Shown piece after piece: positions 23,920-32,158 of a stretch of DNA of 38,053 nucleotides. Source of the DNA: Mycobacteriales bacterium (GTDB lineage Bacteria; Actinomycetota; Actinomycetes; Mycobacteriales; QHCD01). The stretch covers positions 1 to 38,053 of the forward strand of contig DASXJE010000022.1 in assembly GCA_036497565.1 (NCBI GenBank), written 5' to 3'. The translations under genes were made by a program, and so were the position numbers. Within the stretch, counting starts at the first letter, position 1; each line of letters opens with the position of its first letter. The notes beneath the pieces are model-generated. The model did not search any database and was not told the DNA's origin. It saw nothing but the letters and a program-made list of their open reading frames with translations.

Positions 23920-24815
23920 GATGGCGCCACCCCCGTCCGGGTGGACTTCAGGCCGCTGCCGACGGCCGCACGCGCCAGGCTGCCGACGGCGACCGCGACC
24001 TTTTCCCGGGTGGGCAGGGAGACCCGTCGGTCGAGGGCGATGTCCGGGCGGTCGGCGATGCGGTCGAGCAGCCGCCGGTATATCCCGGCCATGGCCGCGC
24101 AGCACGCCGCACTGCGGGCGTCGAGCATCGGGAGGAGTTCGAGTCCGCGCGCGTACCACGTGCGCGCCCGGTCGGCTTCGAAGCGCATGAGCTCGACGAG
24201 CGGCAACCGCGGCCCGGTGATCGTCCCGCTCGGGTCGAGGACGAGCCGCGCGCCGTAGCGTTCGAGGTCCTCGGCCGGCAGGTAGATGCGCCCGTTCTCC
24301 AGGTCCTCGCGGACGTCGCGCAGGATGTTGGTCAGCTGCAGCGCCACTCCGAGCGCATCCGCACGGTCCGCCGCGCCGGGACGTTCCAGGCCGCCGAACA
24401 CCCCGAGGGACAACCGGCCGATCGAGCCGGCCACGCACCGGCAGTAGTGCACCAGCTCGTCGATGCTGTCGTAGCGGGCGCCGCGGACGTCGGCCTCGAC
24501 GCCGTCGATGAGCTCGCCGAACGCGCCGAGCGGGATCGGGTGGTGGCGCACCGCGTCGCCGAGCGCGACGAGTACGGCGTCGTCGGCGTCGGTGCCGATG
24601 CGGTCGATGTCGGCTCTGGCCGCGGCCAGCGCCGAGAGCTTCTCCGGCACGGGAGCGTCGCCGTCGCCGATGTCGTCGATCCGGCGGGCGAAGGCGTAGA
24701 CGGCCGAGAGCGCCGCCCGCTTCGACGGGGCGAGCAACCGGATCCCGTAGGCGAAGTTACGTGCCTCGGTGCGGGTTACCTGTTCACAGTGTGCGTAGGC
24801 CTCGACGGCGTGCAT
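23916..24815 (-). CDS. hpnD: Presqualene diphosphate synthase HpnD
   Basis: This 299-residue member of the squalene/phytoene synthase family joins two farnesyl diphosphates to presqualene diphosphate. Two Asp-rich motifs bind magnesium and diphosphate: DDIGD at 47-51 and DVRED at 167-171, the latter in LTNILRDVREDLENGRIYLP. SKRAALSAVYAFARRIDD is the typical first-helix signature. Two nucleotides separate it from the hpnC stop, and its own stop overlaps hpnE by 4 bp. Distinguished from HpnC by its closer match to canonical squalene/phytoene synthase spacing and by gene order hpnC-hpnD-hpnE. Confidence 0.95.
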   Translation of the reverse strand: MHAVEAYAHCEQVTRTEARNFAYGIRLLAPSKRAALSAVYAFARRIDDIGDGDAPVPEKLSALAAARADIDRIGTDADDAVLVALGDAVRHHPIPLGAFGELIDGVEADVRGARYDSIDELVHYCRCVAGSIGRLSLGVFGGLERPGAADRADALGVALQLTNILRDVREDLENGRIYLPAEDLERYGARLVLDPSGTITGPRLPLVELMRFEADRARTWYARGLELLPMLDARSAACCAAMAGIYRRLLDRIADRPDIALDRRVSLPTREKVAVAVGSLARAAVGSGLKSTRTGVAPS

Positions 24816-24817
24816 GC

Positions 24818-25726
24818 TCAGCGCCCTCCCACGAGCCGTGCCGTGATCGAACGCACGATCCGCAGCCGCCCCGGCCGGGGGTGCCCAGCCAGCACCTCGA
24901 GGTCGGCCGCCCCGAGTGCATCGAGGGCAGCCTGACCCCCGCCGACATAGCCGGCGACGGCGAGCCGGGCCGAACCCGACAGCGTGCCGACCAGCCGCGC
25001 GCCATGGCTCAGCAGCGCCTGGGTCCGGCTGACCTCGAAGGCGAGCAGACGTCGTAGCGCCGGGCTCACGTGGTCGGCCGAGAGATCGGCGTCCGTCACG
25101 CCGTACCGCTGCATGTCTTCGGCCGGAAGGTAGACCCGGTCGTTACCGAAGTCTTCAGCGATGTCCTGCCAGTGCTCGATCAACTGCAGCGCGGTGCACA
25201 CCTCGTCGGAGAGCACGAGACGCTCCGGGGTGGCCTTGTCGAAGAGGGAGAGTACGAGGTGGCCGACGGGATTGGCGGACAGGGTGCAGTAGTCGACCAG
25301 CTGGTCATAGGTGTCGTAGCGCCGGACGACCTGGTCGCGACGGTTGGCCTCGACCAGGCGGTGGAACGGTTCGAGCGGCAGCTGCCGCTCCGCCACTGTG
25401 GCGGCCAGGCGCTGCAGCACCGCCAGCCGCGGCGGGGTGTCGCCGACGAGACGGTCGATGTCGTCGTCGATCGCGTCGAGCAGGGCGTCGCGGTCTCCGG
25501 GTGCCTCGTCACCGGCATCGTCGACGAGCCGGGCGAATCCGTAGAGCGCCTGCAGATGACGACGCCAGCGGGCGGGGACGAGCCGGGATGCGACGGGGAA
25601 GTTTTCCTGGCCGATTTTGACGTCGATGGTGGCGAGAGTGGCGAGGGCATCCAGCCAATCACCCTCGACCGGCCGGACGGCGGTATCCGGGCCGGGCGGC
25701 CCGAGATCACCGCGGGCTGCGTCCAT
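24818..25726 (-). CDS. hpnC: Hydroxysqualene synthase HpnC
   Basis: This 302-residue protein starts from ATG 25726, which follows GGGGAGAGGACCAG; an in-frame GTG at 25759 would add 11 residues without a ribosome site. HpnC converts presqualene diphosphate to hydroxysqualene. The first Asp motif reads VDDAGDE (69-74), and the second is in HWQDIAEDFGNDRVYLP. The ENFPVASRLVP opening with Glu-Asn-Phe-Pro is a hallmark of HpnC rather than HpnD. It is the first gene of the seven-gene hopanoid operon, with a 281-bp intergenic region upstream that should hold the operon promoter. Confidence 0.95.
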   Translation of the reverse strand: MDAARGDLGPPGPDTAVRPVEGDWLDALATLATIDVKIGQENFPVASRLVPARWRRHLQALYGFARLVDDAGDEAPGDRDALLDAIDDDIDRLVGDTPPRLAVLQRLAATVAERQLPLEPFHRLVEANRRDQVVRRYDTYDQLVDYCTLSANPVGHLVLSLFDKATPERLVLSDEVCTALQLIEHWQDIAEDFGNDRVYLPAEDMQRYGVTDADLSADHVSPALRRLLAFEVSRTQALLSHGARLVGTLSGSARLAVAGYVGGGQAALDALGAADLEVLAGHPRPGRLRIVRSITARLVGGR

Positions 25727-26007
25727 CTGGTCCTCTCCCCACCTATGAGGCGCCCTCACGGTCGCCCAAGATCAGATTAGTCTTGTGAAGCGCCGTGCGG
25801 GGGATCGGGGGCATGTGTCCCGGCGTGTCATGCGCAACACAAGTCTGCGGTCGTGTTCGCCTATTCCACCCCGGGCGCTCCTTGCGTAATTCGCCGTGGT
25901 CGGACCGCACGGCGACACCGACGGTAACGTGCTGCCGCAGCCGGGTCAGCCGATTTCCGAGCACCGCGCGAGGTGTCGCGGATGGTAACGGGTGGAGCGG
26001 GTCGGTC
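25727..26007 (-). promoter_or_regulatory. Upstream region of the hopanoid operon
   Basis: This is the only sizeable gap on the minus strand between the LacI gene and hpnC. A TAATCT hexamer on the minus strand (25774-25779) fits a TAnnnT -10 and would give a leader of about 40 nt ending in the GGGGAGAGGA ribosome site of hpnC. No convincing -35 is seen. The surrounding AGATTAGTCT is a near-palindrome. I find no riboswitch fold or T-tracted terminator by eye. That the region contains the promoter follows from the layout; the exact elements are tentative. Confidence 0.4.
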
Positions 26008-27027
26008 TCAGGCGGTTTCCCGCACGACGAGGTGGGTGGGCATGACCACCCGGCGCCTGCTCTTGCCGCCCTCGATGGTGTCGACCATCAGCCGGGCAAG
26101 CCGGCGTCCCATCTCCACCGACGGCTGTGCCACCGTGGTGAGTGGAGGTCGGTGCCGGGCGCTGTTCGGGTCGTCGCCGAATCCGACGACGCAGATCTCC
26201 TCCGGTACGGCGATGCGGGCGGTGGACAGCGCACGGAGCGCGCCGACCGCGCTGACGTCCGACGCGGCCACCACGGCGTCGATCGGCACCTGCCGGCCGA
26301 GCAGGTCGTGCATGGCCAGTTCGCCGCCCTCCTCGGTGTAGTCGCTGGCGACGATGAGCCGTTCGTCGATCGGCAGTCCGACCTGCTCCATTCCCTTGCG
26401 GTACCCGGCGAGCCGGTCCGAGCCCGAGCGCATGGTCTGGATGCCGGTGATCATGGCGATGTGGCGACGGCCTTTGGCGTGGAGGTATTCGACGGCCTGC
26501 TTCGTCCCGCCGACGTTGTCCGCGTCGACGTAACGGCAGCCGGTGACGTCGAACGGCCTGCCCATGAACACGACCGGCACGCCGGTCTCCTGCAGGATCC
26601 GGCCAAGCGGGTCGCGGCGTTCGGGGGCGATGAGCATCACACCGTCGACGTGCCGGCTGCCGACGTAGTGCTGCAGCCACATGCGGTCGTCCCTGGACCG
26701 GGCGACGACGAGGATGAACCGGAACGGCGTGGTGGACAGCTCCGCGGTGACCCCCTCGATCATGTCCGCGAAGAACGGCTCGCCGAACACGTGCCGCTGG
26801 TCCTCGGCGATCACGACGCCGATGGTGTCCGAGCGGCTGGTGACCAGCTGGCGGGCGGCGAGGTTCGGCACGTAGCCGGTGGCGGCGATCGCCTCGCGCA
26901 CGGTGCGCTCGAGTTCGGCGCTGACCGGAGTGGAGCCGCGTACCACCCGGGAGACGGTGGAGGGCGAGACGCCCGCCCGCCGGGCGACCCCGGTCAGCGT
27001 CGGCCGGGCGGGCCGTTCGGACCTCAT
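26008..27027 (-). CDS. LacI-family transcriptional regulator
   Basis: This 339-residue LacI/GalR repressor has an N-terminal helix-turn-helix (TLTGVARRAGVSPSTVSRVVRG, about residues 9-30) followed by the hinge LAARQLVTSRSDTIGVVIAE. The periplasmic-binding-like sensor domain contains VDGVMLIAP and DAVVAASDVSAVGALRAL. ATG 27027 is preceded by GAGGAG. It is 28 bp downstream of the GH1 gene and probably the last gene of the sugar operon starting at 33490, giving autoregulation. Its likely operators are the three AGCGCT-centred palindromes between the binding-protein gene and the divergent dehydrogenase. The inducer is presumably the imported sugar or glycoside. Confidence 0.92.
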   Translation of the reverse strand: MRSERPARPTLTGVARRAGVSPSTVSRVVRGSTPVSAELERTVREAIAATGYVPNLAARQLVTSRSDTIGVVIAEDQRHVFGEPFFADMIEGVTAELSTTPFRFILVVARSRDDRMWLQHYVGSRHVDGVMLIAPERRDPLGRILQETGVPVVFMGRPFDVTGCRYVDADNVGGTKQAVEYLHAKGRRHIAMITGIQTMRSGSDRLAGYRKGMEQVGLPIDERLIVASDYTEEGGELAMHDLLGRQVPIDAVVAASDVSAVGALRALSTARIAVPEEICVVGFGDDPNSARHRPPLTTVAQPSVEMGRRLARLMVDTIEGGKSRRRVVMPTHLVVRETA

Positions 27028-27055
27028 CGACTCTCCTCGCCTGCGGTGCCAGGCC

Positions 27056-28450
27056 TCATTCTCTCCTGGCGGGCAGCGCGTTGGTGCCGGTGACGCCGGC
27101 GTACCACCGGCCACTGTCCTTGACCGTGCGCCGCTGGGTCGCGTAGTCGAGGTGGATCAGACCGAACCGCCGGGAGTTGCCCCAGGCCCATTCGAAGTTG
27201 TCCGTCAACGACCACACGAAGTAGCCACGCAGATCCACTCCGTCGCGAATCGCCCGGTGCGCGGCGCGGAAATGGCTGTCGAGGTAGTCGATCCGCTCCG
27301 GGTCGTGCACGGCGCCGTCCACGTCGAGGACGTCGTCGAACGCCGCGCCGTTCTCGGTGACGTAGAGCGGCGGTGCGTCGTACTCGCGGGCGACCCGGGT
27401 CAGGATGTCGTAGAGGCCGTCGTCGTCGATGTCCCAGCCCATCGCCGTCGTCGGGCGGCCGGTGTCGACCTTCTCCACGTCCTCCGACCCCACCCAGGTG
27501 GAGTTCGGCGCGGCCGTCGTGCCGCCCTGCGCGGCCCGGACGACGTGCCGGCTGTAGTAGTTGACGCCGAGGACGTTGAGCGGCAGGCCGATCTGCTTCT
27601 CGTCCCCGTCCAGGATGTGGTCGGTGCCGGCGATGGGCGCGAGGTCGGCGAGGACGTCGGCGGGGTAGCGGCCGCGCAGGATCGGGTCGAGGAAGATGCG
27701 GTTGCTGATCCCGTCGATCCGGCGCGCGGCATCGACGTCGGCGGCGGCGTCGCTGGCGGCGTCCGTCGGGTAGAGGTTGAGCGTGATCCCGTAGTTGAGG
27801 TCGGCCCGGGCCGAGCGCATGGCCTCGACGGCCAGTCCGTGGCCGAGCATCAGGTGATGGGCGGCGCGTACGGCCGCCGCCGGGTCCTGCCGCCCCGGCG
27901 CATGATGGCCGGAGGCGTAACCGAGGAAGGCCGCGCACCACGGCTCGTTGAGGGTGGTCCAGTCGCCGATCCGGTCGGCGAACCGGGCGTGGACCGCGGC
28001 CGCGTAGTCGGCGAACCGGAGCGCCGTCTCCCGCACCGGCCAGCCGCCGGCGTCCTCCAGCGCCTGGGGGAGATCCCAGTGGTAGAGGGTCACCCAGGGG
28101 CGGATCCCGGCGCCGAGCAGCTCGTCGAGGAGCCGGTCGTAGAAGGCGACGCCGCCCGGGTTGAGCTCGCCCCGCCCGTCGGGCTGGAAGCGCGGCCACG
28201 CGAGGGAGAACCGGTAGGCGTTGACTCCGAGCTCACGCATCAGCGCGACGTCTTCGGGATAGCGGTGGTAGTGATCGCACGCCACGTCACCGGTGTCGCC
28301 GCCCTGGATCTTCCCGGGGGTGTGGGCGAAGGTGTCCCACACCGACCGGCCGCGACCGTCCTCGTCGACCCCGCCTTCGATCTGGTAGCTCGCGGTGGCG
28401 GTGCCCCAGAGAAAGTCCGCCGGGAAGTTGATCGGCTCACGGTCAGGCAC
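27056..28450 (-). CDS. Glycoside hydrolase family 1 beta-glycosidase
   Basis: This 464-residue GH1 TIM barrel starts from GTG 28450, which follows AAGGAG. FLWGTATASYQIEG opens the protein, as in nearly all GH1 enzymes. The acid/base is Glu169 in TLNEP, and the nucleophile is Glu366 in YVTENGAAF. WSLTDNFEWAWG near the C-terminus shapes the aglycone and glycone sites. No signal peptide, so it acts on a glycoside brought in by the ABC transporter or MFS carrier. It most likely cleaves a beta-glucoside, beta-fucoside or beta-galactoside; family members are broad. The frame runs into the upstream aldo/keto reductase region, but that extension is out of frame with the reductase and not coding. Confidence 0.95.
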   Translation of the reverse strand: MPDREPINFPADFLWGTATASYQIEGGVDEDGRGRSVWDTFAHTPGKIQGGDTGDVACDHYHRYPEDVALMRELGVNAYRFSLAWPRFQPDGRGELNPGGVAFYDRLLDELLGAGIRPWVTLYHWDLPQALEDAGGWPVRETALRFADYAAAVHARFADRIGDWTTLNEPWCAAFLGYASGHHAPGRQDPAAAVRAAHHLMLGHGLAVEAMRSARADLNYGITLNLYPTDAASDAAADVDAARRIDGISNRIFLDPILRGRYPADVLADLAPIAGTDHILDGDEKQIGLPLNVLGVNYYSRHVVRAAQGGTTAAPNSTWVGSEDVEKVDTGRPTTAMGWDIDDDGLYDILTRVAREYDAPPLYVTENGAAFDDVLDVDGAVHDPERIDYLDSHFRAAHRAIRDGVDLRGYFVWSLTDNFEWAWGNSRRFGLIHLDYATQRRTVKDSGRWYAGVTGTNALPARRE

Positions 28451-28481
28451 GTCGTCTCCTTCGGTTCCGGGTTCTTGACGG

Positions 28482-29435
28482 TCAGTACAGCCAGTGTTCG
28501 GCGCCGGGGACGTGGTCGGCCAGCTCCGACCAGAGCTCCGCCGGGATGTCGTACGACGCCTGGCCGACGCATTCGTCCACGCGTTCCGGGCGGGAGAACC
28601 CGACCACGGTGGATGCGACCCGCTCGTCGCGGACGGAGAACTGCAGTGCGGCGGCGACCAGGGGGACGCCGTGTCTCGCGCACGCCGCCTCCATCGCGCG
28701 GGCCGCCGCCAGCACCTCGGGCGGGGCGCTGCGGTAGGCGTAGCGGTCGGAGGACCCGGTGCCCTTGGCGAGGATGCCCCCGCCGAACACCGCCGCGTTG
28801 ACCACGGCGACGCCCTCCTTGACCGCCGTGTCGAACAGCGGACCGGCCGACCGGTCGAGCAGGGTGTAGCGGTTGTGGGACAGCAGCACCTCGAAGACGC
28901 CGGTCTGTACGTACTGCTCCATGAGGGCGACCGTGCCCCCGGCGACCCCGAGGTGCTCGGCCAGCCCCTCGTCGCGGATGCGCGCCATCGCCTCGACCGG
29001 CCCGCCGGCGGCCATGCCGGCGTCGAAGCTGATCTGCTCGGGGTCGTGCAGGTAGAGGAGGGGGATCCGGTCCAGGCCGAGACGCTCCAGGCTCTCCTCG
29101 AGGGAACGGCGTACCCGCGCGCCGGAGAAGTCACCGGCGTCGTCGGGGTCCACCTTCGTCGCGAGGACGAAGCCCGGCGGCAGCCCGCCGGCGGCGCCGA
29201 CCGCAGCGCCGATACGTCGCTCGCTCTCCCCGCCGCTGTAGCCGTTGGAGGTGTCCAGGAAGGTGATCGGTCCGGCGAGCACCCGGGCGGCGGTGTCGAT
29301 CCCGCGTCGGGTCGACACCTCGTAGCCGAAGTTCGCCGGCATGCTGCCGAGCACACCGCCCCCGGCGCAGACCGCGGAGACCGTGAGCCCGGTGCGCCCG
29401 AGCGGCCGCAGCCAGTTGCGGGGAACCGCGGTCAT
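28482..29435 (-). CDS. Aldo/keto reductase, aldose 1-dehydrogenase-like
   Basis: This 317-residue NAD(P)-dependent enzyme of the aldo/keto reductase fold has the catalytic tetrad Asp61, Tyr66, Lys94 and His130 (FLDTSNGYSGGESERRIG, LATKVDP, LYLHDPEQ). The Y-S-G-G-ES-RRIG spacing is closest to D-threo-aldose (L-fucose) 1-dehydrogenase and L-galactose dehydrogenase types, so oxidation of a free sugar to its lactone is the best guess. In the operon it sits between the VOC and GH1 genes, overlapping the VOC stop by 4 bp. It could therefore act on the sugar released by the glycosidase. Substrate unproven. Confidence 0.9.
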   Translation of the reverse strand: MTAVPRNWLRPLGRTGLTVSAVCAGGGVLGSMPANFGYEVSTRRGIDTAARVLAGPITFLDTSNGYSGGESERRIGAAVGAAGGLPPGFVLATKVDPDDAGDFSGARVRRSLEESLERLGLDRIPLLYLHDPEQISFDAGMAAGGPVEAMARIRDEGLAEHLGVAGGTVALMEQYVQTGVFEVLLSHNRYTLLDRSAGPLFDTAVKEGVAVVNAAVFGGGILAKGTGSSDRYAYRSAPPEVLAAARAMEAACARHGVPLVAAALQFSVRDERVASTVVGFSRPERVDECVGQASYDIPAELWSELADHVPGAEHWLY

Positions 29436-30256
29436 CGCTGCGCCTCGACCCGCACCGGGAACCCGTCGCGGTCGGTCACCAGGCCCGGTACGGAGCCCGC
29501 AGGCTTCGCTCCGGCGTCGGTCAACCGGGCGATCGCGGCGGCCGGGTCCGGGTCGACGAAGGCGACGCCCTGGAAGCCGGGCGTTTCGGTGCCGACCTGC
29601 CAGGGAGTCTCCTCCTTGTCCGCGGTGTAGGTGAACACCTCCAGCACGGTGCCCTGCGCGTGCAGGTAGGTGATCTCGAAGCCGCGGGGATCGGACTTGT
29701 GGAAGAGCTGTCCGGCGACGCCGAAGCCGAGTCCGGACGAATAGAGGTCCACGGTGTCCGGCATCCGGTCGACGGTGACCGCGACGTGGTCGAAGCGGGG
29801 AGTGGTCGGCGCCGGCTGGGCGCGCTCGGCCGCGACGAGCCCCTCGTCCCACACCTTGTGGTAGTCCAGATCACCCTGGATGAACTCCAGCAGGGCCCCG
29901 TCCGGGTCGAAGAAGAAGGCGATCCGCACTCCGCCGGTCGCGTCGAGCGGCTCCAGGTGGAAGCGGACGCCTTCGTCGTGCAGGGCGGCTACCCGCCGGT
30001 CGAGGTCGGCCACCTTGAACCCGATGTGCCGGAAGCCCTTCTGCAGGTCGTCGGCCCGCCAGGCGCTGTCCGGGGCGGTGGCCCCGATCTCCTGCAGGCG
30101 AAGGGTCGCGGGCCCGGCGGACAGCGCCGCACGGCGTCGTCCGTCCCGGTTCGAGCGGGAGTCCTCGGTCAGGTCCAGCAGACGGGTGTAGAAGTCGACC
30201 GAGCGGTCCAGGTCACGGACGTTGAGGTCGACGTAACGGATCGGGTGTGCCGGCAC
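29432..30256 (-). CDS. Two-domain VOC (glyoxalase/extradiol-dioxygenase fold) protein
   Basis: This 274-residue protein has two vicinal-oxygen-chelate modules. Module 1 (about 5-130) begins RYVDLNVRDLDRSVDFYTRLL and has His in RHIGFKV and Glu in LLEFIQG. Module 2 (about 153-270) begins FDHVAVTVDRMPDTVDLY and has Glu in TVLEVFTY. Conserved His/Glu pairs suggest a divalent metal site. The arrangement resembles extradiol ring-cleavage dioxygenases and also lactoylglutathione-lyase-like proteins; I cannot separate these from sequence alone. Its place in a sugar-uptake operon beside an aldo/keto reductase, with a ring-cleavage-type cupin nearby, makes an aromatic-aglycone or lactone substrate possible. 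Confidence 0.82.
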   Translation of the reverse strand: MPAHPIRYVDLNVRDLDRSVDFYTRLLDLTEDSRSNRDGRRRAALSAGPATLRLQEIGATAPDSAWRADDLQKGFRHIGFKVADLDRRVAALHDEGVRFHLEPLDATGGVRIAFFFDPDGALLEFIQGDLDYHKVWDEGLVAAERAQPAPTTPRFDHVAVTVDRMPDTVDLYSSGLGFGVAGQLFHKSDPRGFEITYLHAQGTVLEVFTYTADKEETPWQVGTETPGFQGVAFVDPDPAAAIARLTDAGAKPAGSVPGLVTDRDGFPVRVEAQR

Positions 30257-30293
30257 GGCGGGTCCTTCCGGGAGTTCTGCTGCGTGGATGTGG

Positions 30294-31199
30294 TCAGTTC
30301 TTCACGGCACCGAGCGTCATGCCGGCGACGAACTGCCGCTGCATCCGCACGTAGACGAGGATGACAGGCAGGACGGACATGGTCAGCGCGGCCGTCAGGG
30401 CGGGCCAGTTGGTCGAGTATTGACCGACCAGGGTGAACAGCATCGGTTGCAGCGGCAGCCGGCCGGTCGTCTGGATCACCGTGTTCGCGTAGAGGAACTC
30501 GTTCCACGTCGCCAGGAACTGGAAGATCACCACGGTCGCGATGCCGGGGCGCGCAAGCGGCATCATGACCCGCCAGAACACCCGGAACTCACCCGCCCCG
30601 TCGACCCTGGCAGCCTCGACCAGTTCCATCGGCAGGGTCTCGAAGAAGGCGCGCATGAGGAACATCGCGAACGGCGCTGCACTGCCGATGTAGAGCAGCA
30701 CGAGACCCTGGCGGGTGTCGAGCAGGTTCAGGCTCTTCAGCTGCAGGTACAGCGGGATGATCAACGCCGAGGCCGGCATCATCAGCGTGCTCAGCAGCAC
30801 GAAGTACAAGGTGTTGCGCAACGGGAAGCGCAGCATCGCGAACGCATAGCCGGACAGGGTGGCTAGCGCCAGCGTGCCGACGACGGTCAGCGAGGTGATG
30901 ACCAGGCTGTTGAGGAAGTGGCTGCCGAAGTGGATGGTGTGCCACGCCTCGCGGTAGGCCGAGACGGTGAATTGCGTCGGGATGAACGGACCGCCGAAGA
31001 CCGTGTTGCTCGACCGCAGCGAGGTCAGCACCATCCACAGCAGCGGGAAGACCATCACGACGGCCAGCACGAGCAGGACGACGAAGCCGGCCGACCGGAA
31101 GCCGGTCTGCCGCCGGTCGTGGTGCGGCCGGTGGGCGGCGGCTCCCGGGCGGAGCGGATCCGGCGTGCGGAGTGGCTGGAGCGTCGTCTCACCGGACAT
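30294..31199 (-). CDS. ABC sugar transporter permease, MalG-type
   Basis: This 301-residue inner-membrane permease has six helices. The EAA loop that docks the ATPase reads EAARVDGAGEFRVFWRVMMPLARPG, with the conserved Glu-Ala-Ala and Gly. Helix 1 starts near residue 36 after a basic, His-rich cytoplasmic tail. It pairs with the MalF-type permease encoded just upstream (11-bp overlap). No ATPase gene is in this operon; in actinobacteria a shared MsiK-type ATPase elsewhere in the genome commonly energises such carbohydrate (CUT1) systems. Confidence 0.93.
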   Translation of the reverse strand: MSGETTLQPLRTPDPLRPGAAAHRPHHDRRQTGFRSAGFVVLLVLAVVMVFPLLWMVLTSLRSSNTVFGGPFIPTQFTVSAYREAWHTIHFGSHFLNSLVITSLTVVGTLALATLSGYAFAMLRFPLRNTLYFVLLSTLMMPASALIIPLYLQLKSLNLLDTRQGLVLLYIGSAAPFAMFLMRAFFETLPMELVEAARVDGAGEFRVFWRVMMPLARPGIATVVIFQFLATWNEFLYANTVIQTTGRLPLQPMLFTLVGQYSTNWPALTAALTMSVLPVILVYVRMQRQFVAGMTLGAVKN

Positions 31200-32148
31200 C
31201 GGCGGTCGCCCTCCGGTTGATGGCGAACTGGACGATGACCGCGGCCATGCAGAGCGCCATGATCACGATGCTGATCGCGGTCGCGTAGCCGATCTGCGGT
31301 GCCGAGCCGGACAGGCTGCCGAAGGCCAGGCTGTAGAGGTAGGTGCCCAGCACCTCCGAGGCGTGATTCGGGCCGCCGCGGGTCATGACGTAGACGATGT
31401 CGAAGGTCTTGAACCCGTTGATGAGGTTCAGGGCCACCACGACGCCGGTCACCGTGCGCAGCATCGGGACCGTGACGTTGCGCAGCCGCTGCCACGCATT
31501 GGCACCGTCGACGAGCGCCGCCTCGTAGAGCGTCGGATCGATGCCCTGCAGCCCGGCGAAGAAGATCAGCATGTACAGGCCGAGCGACTGCCACAGTGAC
31601 ACCACGATGATCGCGGGCACGACGAGGGCCGGGTCGCCGAGCCACTGGTGCTGCCACGACCGCAGGCCGATGTCGGCGAGCAACCGGTTGAGAGTGCCGA
31701 GGTTTGGGTCGTAGATGAGTTGCCACAGCACGCCGGTGACGACGAAGGAGACGACTCCGGGGATGAACAGGATCGTCCGGAAGACGATGCCGGCCCGACG
31801 CCATCCGGCGTTGATGAGGATGGCGATGAGCATCGGCAGGATGGTCTGCAGCACGGTGGTCACCGCGGTGAACACGACGGTGATGAGCAGCGCCTTGCGG
31901 AACACCGCATCGCCGGCCAGCCGGCTGTAGTTGTGCAGTCCGGTGAAGGTCGGCGTACCGAACCCGGTCCACGAGGTGAAGCTCAGATAGATCGAGTGGA
32001 TGAGGGGCCAGCCCACGAATGCCGCGAAGAACACGAGCGTGGGGAGGACGAAGGCGTAGCCGACGTAACGTTCACGGCGGTTGCGGCGGGACGGCAGTCG
32101 ACGCCGGCGGACGGTCGCGGTCCGGGTGCGCTCGACGGTGGAGGTCAT
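31189..32148 (-). CDS. ABC sugar transporter permease, MalF-type
   Basis: This 319-residue CUT1-family permease has an Arg-rich N-terminal tail and six helices, the first being YVGYAFVLPTLVFFAAFVGWPLI. The EAA loop appears as EAALVDGANAWQRLRNVTVPMLRTV. The gene lies 10 bp downstream of the sugar-binding lipoprotein and overlaps the MalG-type gene by 11 bp, the standard order for carbohydrate importers. Together they should import a mono- or oligosaccharide or glycoside; the substrate is set by the binding protein. Confidence 0.93.
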   Translation of the reverse strand: MTSTVERTRTATVRRRRLPSRRNRRERYVGYAFVLPTLVFFAAFVGWPLIHSIYLSFTSWTGFGTPTFTGLHNYSRLAGDAVFRKALLITVVFTAVTTVLQTILPMLIAILINAGWRRAGIVFRTILFIPGVVSFVVTGVLWQLIYDPNLGTLNRLLADIGLRSWQHQWLGDPALVVPAIIVVSLWQSLGLYMLIFFAGLQGIDPTLYEAALVDGANAWQRLRNVTVPMLRTVTGVVVALNLINGFKTFDIVYVMTRGGPNHASEVLGTYLYSLAFGSLSGSAPQIGYATAISIVIMALCMAAVIVQFAINRRATADVR

Positions 32149-32158
32149 GCCGGCGCGG

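Noticed and set aside
26008-27027. LacI protein as regulator of the hopanoid operon just downstream
   Set aside because: No AGCGCT-centred palindrome of the type found at 33538-33608 is seen in 25727-26007. The gene's order and spacing link it to the sugar operon.
28451-29356. Apparent 766-residue fusion upstream of the GH1 gene
   Set aside because: The extension lies in the wrong frame across the aldo/keto reductase, whose own frame has the full catalytic tetrad. GH1 has a good ribosome site at 28450.
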